From positions 1 to 6,732 of the forward strand of contig JACPFH010000492.1 of NCBI GenBank assembly GCA_016183075.1: DNA of 6,732 bases, written 5' to 3'. The stretch is from Deltaproteobacteria bacterium. Lineage in GTDB: Bacteria > Desulfobacterota > Binatia > UBA9968. Position numbers and translations under genes: made by a program. Position 1 is the stretch's first letter. Every line of letters starts with the position of its first letter. A model generated the notes under the pieces. That model searched no databases. It had not been told where the DNA came from and saw only the letters and a program-made list of their open reading frames with translations. Shown here piece after piece: positions 1-5,245 of this stretch.

Positions 1-251
1 CCGGCTGGAAAGGCTGGAGCGGATGATGTAGGGGGATTAGGGACATCCTATAATCTCCTTGTCAAGTCTTTTGTGAAGAGGTAGCAGAAACAGCCAGTTG
101 CAGTTTGCGCCGTATCGAGCGCGCACTTCTCCACCGGGCGTTTCAACACAGCCCGCCCTCAAAGTCAGCGGCGAGTCTCTCACTTCGTTGGAACTCTGAA
201 AGCCGGGGTCATTGCTTGACTTTACACATTCCGCTGTCCAGATTGGCGCCG
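1..251. other. Non-coding or degenerate stretch upstream of the transposase remnant
   Basis: No gene could be supported here. A very short open frame at 2-31 ends in TAG and reads RLERLERMM. It could be the extreme C-terminus of a gene starting before the window, perhaps another transposase copy, but nine residues cannot show this. The bases at 40-75 are AT-richer than the surroundings and include a TATAAT-like string at 50-55 with no matching -35 box. No tRNA, rRNA or CRISPR structure was seen. The long open frame entering from 105 is only an upstream extension of the transposase frame, with no recognisable protein before about 252. Confidence 0.4.
216..244 (+). promoter_or_regulatory. Possible relic promoter of the transposase
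   Basis: TTGACT at 216-221 resembles a sigma-70 -35 box. Seventeen bases later CAGATT (239-244) is a weak -10 box matching TATAAT at three of six positions. It lies just before the ancestral start of the RAYT pseudogene at 252, so it may be its old promoter. The leader would be almost absent, and the -10 match is poor, so this is tentative. Confidence 0.2.
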
Positions 252-523
252 ATCGCTAGGCAGTTGCGGCTGGAATTTGGCGGGGCGTTGTATCATGTCA
301 CGGCGCACGGGAACGCCCGGCACGCCTTTATGCCGACGATCAGGATCGAGCCCGCTTCCTGGACCTGCTCGGACGGGAGATCGAGCAGCAGAGGTGGCGC
401 TGCTACGCGTACTGCCTGATGGGCAATCACTATCATGTGCTGTTGGAGACGCCTGAGCCGAGTTTGAGCCAGGGCATGCGGCGGCTCAATGGCGTCTGTA
501 GGCGCTATAGAGTACGTTTTTGA
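252..523 (+). pseudogene. Decayed REP-associated tyrosine transposase (RAYT, Y1/HUH family)
   Basis: Enzymes of this family nick single-stranded DNA at REP-type palindromes, using an HUH histidine pair for the metal and a downstream tyrosine as nucleophile. The N-terminal signature is clear in one frame: IARQLRLEFGGALYHVTAHG, then NARHAF. The protein continues in the next frame with DDQDRARFLDLLGREIEQQR and then YCLMGNHYHVLLETPEPSLS. The HUH motif is the HYH encoded at 428-436. Three lesions are visible. The expected ATG start is ATC at 252-254. One T appears to be missing near 327-329, where TTT TAT should encode Phe-Tyr. Family similarity fades after 'MRRLNGV' near 500 and the frame stops at TGA 521-523. 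The visible part is about 90 codons, against roughly 200-300 in intact members, and the C-terminal region with the catalytic tyrosine is gone. The copy cannot encode an active transposase. The family call is firm; the exact right-hand limit is not. Confidence 0.85.
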
Positions 524-541
524 CTAGCTTGACAAACGTTT

Positions 542-763
542 TTGCCCTCTCTGCCACTAGTAAGTGAGACACTTACCCACCCTGGGTTTAGTGTCGAGGG
601 CGGGGGAACCACGGTCGAACTTCCCACGCTCAACGCGTCGGCCGAGCGTTTGGCCGTCTTAGGGGGCCTGCCACCGGTGGTTCCGCCGGAGATAATCCCC
701 AACCTCCTGCTGCGCCTCCTCAACATCGAGCGAGTCAATTTGAAGCTAAAACCGCCTCAGTAA
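542..763 (+). CDS. Doubtful small open frame, unknown function
   Basis: A 73-codon frame begins with TTG and has no ATG or clear Shine-Dalgarno. I recognise no family. From about codon 18 onward the third positions become GC-rich, as in the real genes here, and the product ends in a Pro/Leu-rich segment (LPPVVPPEIIPNLLLRLLNI) followed by a basic tail. The first codons cross the perfect hairpin at 560-576, which argues against a true start there. It may be the 3' remnant of a lost gene rather than an expressed protein. Its stop overlaps the end of a weak open frame on the other strand (757-897), and at most one of the two is likely to be real. Its frame is the same as that of the broken transposase, but no similarity to that family is seen. 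Confidence 0.2.
   Translation: MPSLPLVSETLTHPGFSVEGGGTTVELPTLNASAERLAVLGGLPPVVPPEIIPNLLLRLLNIERVNLKLKPPQ
560..576. repeat. Perfect short inverted repeat (7-bp arms, 3-nt loop)
   Basis: GTAAGTG (560-566) and CACTTAC (570-576) are exact reverse complements around AGA. It lies about 40 bp after the last transposase-like codon. It could be a relic palindrome tied to the transposable element, a protein-binding palindrome, or the decayed end of another insertion. No T-tract follows on either strand, so it is not a typical rho-independent terminator. The repeat itself is certain; its role is unknown. Confidence 0.6.
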
Positions 764-897
764 AGCGACGGCGGCGGCTCAAACTCGCTTACTCTCACTT
801 TCAGCATCGCGGCCATCATGGAGTAGTCCACGTTGAGCTTGATCGGCCTTGGAATCGACGACCCGTACAGCGAACGGGAGGGCAGGAACTGGGGCAC
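757..897 (-). CDS. Doubtful small open frame on the minus strand, unknown function
   Basis: The minus frame is open from 930 to a TGA at 757-759. With GTG (895-897) as start it gives 46 residues, including PRPIKLNVDYSMMAAMLKVR and the ending SEFEPPPSLY. The composition looks protein-like, mixing charged and hydrophobic residues, but I recognise no family and see no Shine-Dalgarno or promoter. It converges on, and overlaps at the stop with, the plus-strand frame 542-763. It may be a fragment of a degraded gene or chance. Confidence 0.15.
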   Translation of the reverse strand: MPQFLPSRSLYGSSIPRPIKLNVDYSMMAAMLKVRVSEFEPPPSLY

Positions 898-957
898 GCT
901 AGTGGATAGCGGCCGGCGCTCAATGCTCGGCTACCGGACTCACGGCTATAAAAGGCA

Positions 958-986
958 TTGACAAAGCCGCGATGGCGCGATAGTAA
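958..986 (+). promoter_or_regulatory. Likely sigma-70-type promoter of the riboswitch-controlled operon
   Basis: A perfect TTGACA -35 box (958-963) is followed after 17 bases by TAGTAA (981-986) inside the AT-rich run TAGTAAAAAT, the likely -10 region. The -10 match is imperfect. Transcription would begin near 990-995, just before the first paired base of the ZTP aptamer at 1002. This agreement with the RNA element is the main support for the call. The untranslated leader would be about 200 nt. Confidence 0.55.
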
Positions 987-1001
987 AAATAGGTCTGCCG
1001 A

Positions 1002-1075
1002 TTTGCGCAACTGGCGTCTGCGTGGAATTAACCACGAGGGAGCGCAAAGCGTTAAGAAGGCCGAACGCCTGGGTC
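1002..1075 (+). promoter_or_regulatory. ZTP riboswitch (pfl motif) aptamer
   Basis: This leader RNA matches the ZTP/ZMP-sensing riboswitch class, which reports the purine intermediate AICAR nucleotide that accumulates when 10-formyl-tetrahydrofolate is scarce. Visible pairing: P1 is TTTGCGC 1002-1008 with GCGCAAA 1042-1048 (7 bp). P2 is CGTGG 1021-1025 with CCACG 1032-1036, closing an AATTAA loop. P3 is GGCC 1059-1062 with GGTC 1072-1075, including one G-U pair. The pseudoknot is GGCGT 1013-1017 with ACGCC 1065-1069. Conserved sequence blocks also fit from memory of the family: ACTGGCG before P2, GGGAGC after it, and CCGAACGCCTGGG at the 3' end. The string GTGGAATTAACCAC is, from memory, identical to the P2 region of the structurally studied Fusobacterium ulcerans aptamer. 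Downstream genes for serine and purine synthesis fit the known targets. The terminator at 1067-1109 competes with P3 and the pseudoknot, so ligand binding should permit read-through (an ON switch). Confidence 0.93.
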
Positions 1076-1109
1076 TCTTAAAGGAGAGGTTCCAGGCTTT
1101 TTTATTTTT
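1067..1109 (+). terminator. Rho-independent terminator, expression platform of the ZTP riboswitch
   Basis: GCCTGG (1067-1072) pairs perfectly with CCAGGC (1092-1097). An inner stem of CTCT (1075-1078) with AGAG (1085-1088) adds to the hairpin, and T6-A-T5 (1098-1109) follows at once. The 5' arm reuses pseudoknot bases 1067-1069 and the P3 strand 1072-1075 of the aptamer, so aptamer and terminator are mutually exclusive. With no ligand the hairpin should form and stop transcription about 84 nt before the aminotransferase start. Confidence 0.9.
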
Positions 1110-1126
1110 GGGATGAAAAATCGCCG

Positions 1127-1150
1127 CGCCCCTCCGCTCTGGAGGTGGCG
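1127..1150 (+). other. GC-rich hairpin in the leader between terminator and start codon
   Basis: CGCC-CCTCC (1127-1135) can pair with GGAGG-T-GGCG (1141-1150), giving nine base pairs with one bulged T and a GCTCT loop. There is no T-tract, so it is not a terminator. It ends about 32 nt before the ribosome binding site. In the read-through transcript it could shield or stabilise the leader. The GGAGG strand resembles a Shine-Dalgarno but is too far from the start codon to serve as one. Confidence 0.4.
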
Positions 1151-1163
1151 GCCATTGCGGTTA

Positions 1164-1169
1164 TATAAT
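1164..1169 (+). promoter_or_regulatory. Possible second -10 box downstream of the attenuator
   Basis: A perfect TATAAT sits in the AT-rich patch TTATATAATT, 24 bp before the aminotransferase ATG. No good -35 box lies 16-18 bp upstream, where the sequence is the GGAGGT of the leader hairpin. If used, it would give a short leader starting near 1176 and a basal, ZTP-independent transcript. It may equally be an unpaired AT-rich region upstream of the ribosome binding site. Confidence 0.25.
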
Positions 1170-1192
1170 TCTCGCGCCAACGGGAGAAAACA

Positions 1193-2338
1193 ATGATCAA
1201 ACAGTATCTGCTCTCGCCCGGTCCTACGCCGATTCCCGACCAAGTCCAGCGGGCCATGGCCGCAACCATGATTCACCATCGGACCCCGGAGTTCAGCAAA
1301 ATATTCATTGAAGCGAGGGAATCTCTCAAGCGCCTGTTCGGTACTCACAACGATGTCTTGATTCTCGCCTCCTCCGGCACGGGGGCGATGGAAGCGGCGG
1401 TGTCCAATCTGTTCTCGCCGGGCGACAAAGTCCTTGTGGTCAATGGGGGGAAATTTGGCGAGCGCTGGGTTAGGATCTCGCAGGCATACGGCCTGGAGCC
1501 GGTTCAACTCAAGGTCGAATGGGGAAAAGCCGTCAAGATAGACCTCGTGGAAAAGCACTTGAAGGTATACCCGGAAATCCGCGGCATTCTCGTACAGGCA
1601 AGCGAGACTTCCACCACGGCGCTCCATCCGGTGCGCGAGATCGCCGACCTCACGCGTGACGGCCCCCTGCTCATCGTCGATGGGATCACCGCGGTCGGCG
1701 TCCTTCCGGTTCCCCTGGACGCGTGGGGGATCGACGTCTTGGTTACAGGATCCCAAAAGGCGCTGATGCTGCCACCCGGACTGGGATTCATCGCGCTGAG
1801 CGAGCGGGCCTGGAAACGAACCGAAGCCGCGAAGCTTCCCCGCTTCTACTTTGACTTGAGGCTGGAGCGTAAGAGCCAGCAGAAAGGCAGCACGGCGTTC
1901 ACGCCGGCGGTCTCGCTGGTCTTTGGCCTCCAGGCGGCTTTAGAAATGATGGAAAAGGAAGGATTGGAGCGGGTTTACGCCCGCCACGATCGGATGGCGC
2001 GCGCGACGCGCGCGGCTGCCACCGCCCTGGGACTGAAGCTGCTTGCTCCGGAAAACCCCAGCCCGGCGGCCACGGGGATCATGCTGCCCGAGGGCATCGA
2101 CGGCGATAAGCTGCTGGACCTGCTTCGCGAGCAGATGGGCATCACGTTTGCCGAAGGGCAGGACGACCTGCAGGGGAAAATCATCCGCATCGCCCATGTC
2201 GGTTACATGGGCGCTTTCGATATCGTGGTCGCGGTCGGCGCGCTCGAGATGGCGCTCAGAAAATTCGGTTATCCGGTCAAGCTGGGCCACGGAGTCGCCG
2301 CCGCTCAGGAAATTCTCATGGAGGCCCTCGAGTCATGA
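1193..2338 (+). CDS. Class-V PLP aminotransferase (serine/alanine-glyoxylate or phosphoserine type)
   Basis: This is a cytosolic fold-type I, pyridoxal-phosphate aminotransferase of 381 residues, normal for the serine-pyruvate/alanine-glyoxylate group. The N-terminal LLSPGPTPIPDQV with the following MIHHRTPEF is typical of that group. SSGTGAMEA (60-68) forms the phosphate-binding turn, D163 in IVDG contacts the cofactor ring nitrogen, and K189 in TGSQKALMLPPG is the expected Schiff-base lysine. R332 in IIRIAHVGYMG is the likely substrate-carboxylate arginine. The start is supported by GGGAG at 1182-1186, six bases before the ATG. It is the first gene after the ZTP riboswitch and overlaps serA by four bases (ATGA), so the two are probably translationally coupled. 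The serA partnership suggests it makes phosphoserine from phosphohydroxypyruvate in place of SerC, or interconverts serine, glycine and their keto acids. Homology alone does not separate these. The family call is very firm; the substrate is inference. Confidence 0.95.
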   Translation: MIKQYLLSPGPTPIPDQVQRAMAATMIHHRTPEFSKIFIEARESLKRLFGTHNDVLILASSGTGAMEAAVSNLFSPGDKVLVVNGGKFGERWVRISQAYGLEPVQLKVEWGKAVKIDLVEKHLKVYPEIRGILVQASETSTTALHPVREIADLTRDGPLLIVDGITAVGVLPVPLDAWGIDVLVTGSQKALMLPPGLGFIALSERAWKRTEAAKLPRFYFDLRLERKSQQKGSTAFTPAVSLVFGLQAALEMMEKEGLERVYARHDRMARATRAAATALGLKLLAPENPSPAATGIMLPEGIDGDKLLDLLREQMGITFAEGQDDLQGKIIRIAHVGYMGAFDIVVAVGALEMALRKFGYPVKLGHGVAAAQEILMEALES

Positions 2339-3918
2339 AAATTCTCGTCACGGATCCTTTGGCGCCCCAAGGGCTGGAAGTGTTGCAGCACGCCCCTGGT
2401 TTCGAGGTGGAGGAGCGCATCGGGCTCAAGCCCGAGGAGATTAAAAAGATCCTCGGTGATTACCATGCCTGGGTCATTCGCAGCGGCACTAAGGTCACCG
2501 CTGACGTCCTCGAAACCGCGCGCAACCTCAAGGTCATCGGCAGGGCCGGAATCGGAGTCGACAACGTCGACGTGGAGGCCGCGAGCCGAAAAGGGATCGT
2601 CGTCATGAACACTCCCGGCGGTAACAACGTCACCACCGCCGAGCACACGATCTCGCTCATGCTCGCTCTTGCCCGCCATATCCCGCAGGCGGCGGCTTCG
2701 CTCAAAAAGGGGGAATGGAAAAGGAATAAGTTTGTCGGCGTCGAGCTCTGCAACAAGACCCTCGGGATCATCGGCCTGGGCAATGTCGGGCGGATCGTCG
2801 CCGAGAGAGCGCTGGGATTGCGAATGAAGGTTTTGGCGCATGACCCCTACGTTCCGCCCGAGAACGCCGCCAGGCTCGGCGTGGAGATGGTGAACCTGGA
2901 GGAGATCTACGAGAAGTCGGATTTCGTCACCGTCCATGTCCCGCTGACCAGCGAGACGCGCGGCCTGATCAATCGGGACGCCATCGCGAAGATGAAACAA
3001 GGCGTGCGCATTATCAACTGCGCTCGGGGCGGCATCGTCGATGAAAAAGATCTGGAGGAAGCGCTGCGAGCGGGAAAAGTGGCGGGGGCGGCATTGGACG
3101 TCTTTGTCGACGAGCCCCCTCCTGCGGACCACCCGCTCATCAAAATGGAGCAGGTGGTGACGACTCCCCATCTAGGCGCGTCGACGGACGAAGCCCAGCT
3201 CAACGTGGCGATCGCGGTGGCCGAGCAGATCATCGATTATCTGACCCGCGGAGTCATCCGCTACGCGGTGAATGTCCCGGCGGTCAGCGCCGAGCTGCTA
3301 AGCGCCCTCAGGCCTTATCTCACGCTCGGCGAGAAGCTCGGGAGCCTTCAGGTCCAGATGTTCGCCAGGCTACCCCAAGAAATTTATATCGAATACAGCG
3401 GCGTGGTCACCCAGTACGATGTCGCGCCGCTGACTCTGGCCGTTCTCAAGGGGCTGTTGTCGCCGGCTATGGAATCGAGCGTGAACTACGTCAACGCCCC
3501 GGTGGTGGCGCGCGAGCGCGGCATCAAAGTCGTGGAAAGCAAAAGCAGCCGTGCCACCGACTTTGCGAGCTCTATTACCGTGCGCGGCAAGAGCCGGGAC
3601 AAAGAGATCGAAATCGAAGGGGCGATCTTCGGGAACAACAACCCGAGGATCGTCAAGATCAACAACTTCTACCTTGAGGCGGTGCCCGAGGGCCACATCA
3701 TCATCCTGCACAATCGCGACACTCCCGGGGTGGTCGGCACCATCGGCACTCTGCTCGGGGAAAAAGGGATCAACATCGCGGGCCTGGAGCTGGGGCGGGA
3801 AAAAGTGGGCGGGATGGCGATCGCGCTGGTCCATGTGGACGAACCGGTTCCGAAGGAGACCCTGGCTGCTCTGCGCAAACTGCCGAACATCATCACCGTG
3901 GATCTGGTGAAACTGTGA
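2335..3918 (+). CDS. serA: D-3-phosphoglycerate dehydrogenase, long form with ACT domain
   Basis: SerA oxidises 3-phosphoglycerate to 3-phosphohydroxypyruvate with NAD, the first committed step of serine synthesis in the cytosol. At 527 residues it is the long, Bacillus/Mycobacterium-like form. The substrate-binding half is at about 1-100 and 290-315. The Rossmann domain (about 101-290) has GIIGLGNVG (144-152) with D170 to bind the NAD ribose. The catalytic triad is R231 in CARGG, E260 in VDEPPP and H279 in TPHLG. An intervening ASB-type domain (about 318-450) precedes a C-terminal ACT domain (about 454-527) with HNRDTPGVVGTIG, the usual serine-feedback site. GGAGG at 2320-2324 lies ten bases before the ATG, and the start overlaps the aminotransferase stop. 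It should share the ZTP-controlled transcript, so serine and the C1 units derived from it through glycine hydroxymethyltransferase would rise when formyl-folate is short. No damaged motif is seen. Confidence 0.97.
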   Translation: MKILVTDPLAPQGLEVLQHAPGFEVEERIGLKPEEIKKILGDYHAWVIRSGTKVTADVLETARNLKVIGRAGIGVDNVDVEAASRKGIVVMNTPGGNNVTTAEHTISLMLALARHIPQAAASLKKGEWKRNKFVGVELCNKTLGIIGLGNVGRIVAERALGLRMKVLAHDPYVPPENAARLGVEMVNLEEIYEKSDFVTVHVPLTSETRGLINRDAIAKMKQGVRIINCARGGIVDEKDLEEALRAGKVAGAALDVFVDEPPPADHPLIKMEQVVTTPHLGASTDEAQLNVAIAVAEQIIDYLTRGVIRYAVNVPAVSAELLSALRPYLTLGEKLGSLQVQMFARLPQEIYIEYSGVVTQYDVAPLTLAVLKGLLSPAMESSVNYVNAPVVARERGIKVVESKSSRATDFASSITVRGKSRDKEIEIEGAIFGNNNPRIVKINNFYLEAVPEGHIIILHNRDTPGVVGTIGTLLGEKGINIAGLELGREKVGGMAIALVHVDEPVPKETLAALRKLPNIITVDLVKL

Positions 3919-3926
3919 TGAAGCAG

Positions 3927-3976
3927 GACCGAAGACCGCCGACCGCAGACCGGTCAGCCGTCGTCGGTCTTCGGTC
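3927..3976. repeat. Strong intergenic hairpin between serA and purA (17-bp arms, one mismatch)
   Basis: The left arm at 3927-3943 (GACCGAAGACCGCCGAC) is the reverse complement of the right arm at 3960-3976 except at one position. The first 12 bases pair perfectly. The 16-base loop contains the palindrome GACCGGTC. The whole element is built from GACCG/AGACC-like units, so it resembles a dispersed intergenic palindrome or a short-unit repeat rather than a terminator; no T-tract follows. It occupies most of the 77-bp gap and ends 19 nt before the purA start. It could stabilise the serA mRNA end, dampen purA expression, or be a mobile repeat insertion. Confidence 0.8.
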
Positions 3977-3995
3977 ATAGATCCGGGTTTCAAAG

Positions 3996-5228
3996 ATGGC
4001 CAACGTCGCTGTCATCGGGGCCCAGTGGGGAGACGAAGGGAAAGGCAAGGTCGTTGACCTGTTCTCCCGGGACGCCGATATCGTCGTGCGATTTCAGGGG
4101 GGCAACAACGCCGGGCACACCCTCGTCGTCGACGGCGAGAAGACCGTTCTACACCTCATCCCCTCCGGCGCGCTGCATCCCAACAAACTCTGCATTATCG
4201 GAAACGGCGTCGTCGTCGATCCGCAAGTCCTGCTGGAGGAGATCCGCGGCCTTAAAGAACGGGGCTACCTGAAGGACGATTCCCTCCTCAAGATCAGCGA
4301 GCAGGCGCACCTGATCATGCCCTATCACAAATCCGTGGATCAGGCACGGGAGCGCTTGAGGGGAAAGGGCAAGATCGGCACCACGGGGCGCGGGATCGGA
4401 CCGACCTACGAGGATAAGGTCGCGCGCGTCGGAATCCGGTTCGTCGACCTGCTCGATGAGAAAACCTTTAAGGAGAAGCTCAAGCACAACATCGAGGAGA
4501 AAAATATCTATCTCAAGGCGATACTCAAAGAAAAGACGCTCGACTTCCGTTCCATCTATGAGACCTATTGCCGCTACCGGGATACGCTCGAGGGGTATGT
4601 CGCCGACACGGCGCTGCTGCTCCACCGGGAGATCAAAGCCGGGAAAAAGGTGCTCTTCGGGGGCGCCCAGGGGACTCTGCTCGACGTCGACCACGGAACC
4701 TATCCATTCGTGACCTCTTCCAACGCGGTTATCGGCGGGGTCTGCACCCGAGCCGGAATCGGCCCGCGCAGCATCCAAGAGATCATCGGCATCTCCAAGG
4801 CCTACACGACCCGCGTGGGAAGCGGCCCATTCCCAACCGAGCTCACGGGGGCCGAAGGCGAAAAGCTCAAGTACGACGGAGACGAATTCGGCGCTACCAC
4901 GGGCCGGCCGCGCCGCTGCGGCTGGTTTGACGCGGTCGGCGCCCGCTATGCCGTGCGCATCAACGGTATGACCGGCATCGCGTTGACGAAGCTCGACGTT
5001 CTTACGGGCTTCAAGACCATCAAGATCCTGGAGCAGGCCGAGCCCGCGTGGGAGGAGCTGGAGGGTTGGGACACGCAAATCTCCGGCGCTAAGGAACTCT
5101 CCGATCTGCCCGCCAGCGCCCAACGTTACGTGCGCCGGCTCGAGGAGATCCTCGAGACCGAACTGGTTTTGGTTTCGATCGGGCCGTCGAGAGACCAGAC
5201 GATCATGCTGCGAAATCCTTTCCGCTAA
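3996..5228 (+). CDS. purA: Adenylosuccinate synthetase
   Basis: PurA joins IMP and aspartate using GTP to form adenylosuccinate, the first step from IMP to AMP. Family motifs are all present: WGDEGKGK (11-18), with catalytic D13 and the P-loop-like GTP/IMP site; NNAGHT with catalytic H41; GTTGRGIGPTYEDK (128-141), the IMP loop; GATTGRPRRCGW (299-310), the aspartate/IMP loop; and KLDVL (332-336), the guanine-binding segment. The C-terminal GPSRDQTIMLRNPF is typical. The protein is 410 residues against the usual 425-435. The shortage maps to one place, after GFKTIKI (about 344), where the usual insert of about 20 residues before the 'P-x-Y/W-E-x-x-x-G-W' segment is absent. The frame is intact, so this is a family variant or a clean deletion, not a frameshift. 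No good Shine-Dalgarno precedes the ATG, and a strong hairpin ends 19 nt upstream. It is the probable last gene of the ZTP-controlled operon. Confidence 0.97.
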   Translation: MANVAVIGAQWGDEGKGKVVDLFSRDADIVVRFQGGNNAGHTLVVDGEKTVLHLIPSGALHPNKLCIIGNGVVVDPQVLLEEIRGLKERGYLKDDSLLKISEQAHLIMPYHKSVDQARERLRGKGKIGTTGRGIGPTYEDKVARVGIRFVDLLDEKTFKEKLKHNIEEKNIYLKAILKEKTLDFRSIYETYCRYRDTLEGYVADTALLLHREIKAGKKVLFGGAQGTLLDVDHGTYPFVTSSNAVIGGVCTRAGIGPRSIQEIIGISKAYTTRVGSGPFPTELTGAEGEKLKYDGDEFGATTGRPRRCGWFDAVGARYAVRINGMTGIALTKLDVLTGFKTIKILEQAEPAWEELEGWDTQISGAKELSDLPASAQRYVRRLEEILETELVLVSIGPSRDQTIMLRNPFR

Positions 5229-5245
5229 CGCGCAGCTCACGGAAG

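Noticed and set aside
50..55. TATAAT near the left edge as a promoter
   Set aside because: No -35 box lies at a suitable distance and no gene follows closely in that direction.
816..1010. Minus-strand 64-codon frame covering the promoter and riboswitch 5' edge
   Set aside because: It is Ser/Arg-rich with no family features, and it overlaps the well-supported promoter and aptamer on the other strand.
1052..1756. Long minus-strand open frame opposite the riboswitch leader and aminotransferase gene
   Set aside because: It is the antisense shadow of a strongly conserved coding region in GC-rich DNA, and its product resembles no protein.
3918..3980. A 20-codon frame starting in TGATG overlap with the serA stop
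   Set aside because: It lies almost wholly inside the GACCG palindrome, so its residues simply mirror the repeat. No Shine-Dalgarno specific to it or family match was seen.
4149..5240. 363-codon minus-strand open frame opposite purA
   Set aside because: The plus strand carries every PurA motif over the same bases. The antisense product has no recognisable domain and arises from codon bias.
5229..5245. Possible bidirectional terminator between purA and ggt
   Set aside because: Only a weak 5-bp match (TTCCG/CGGAA) spans the gap and neither strand has a T-tract, so no terminator can be supported.
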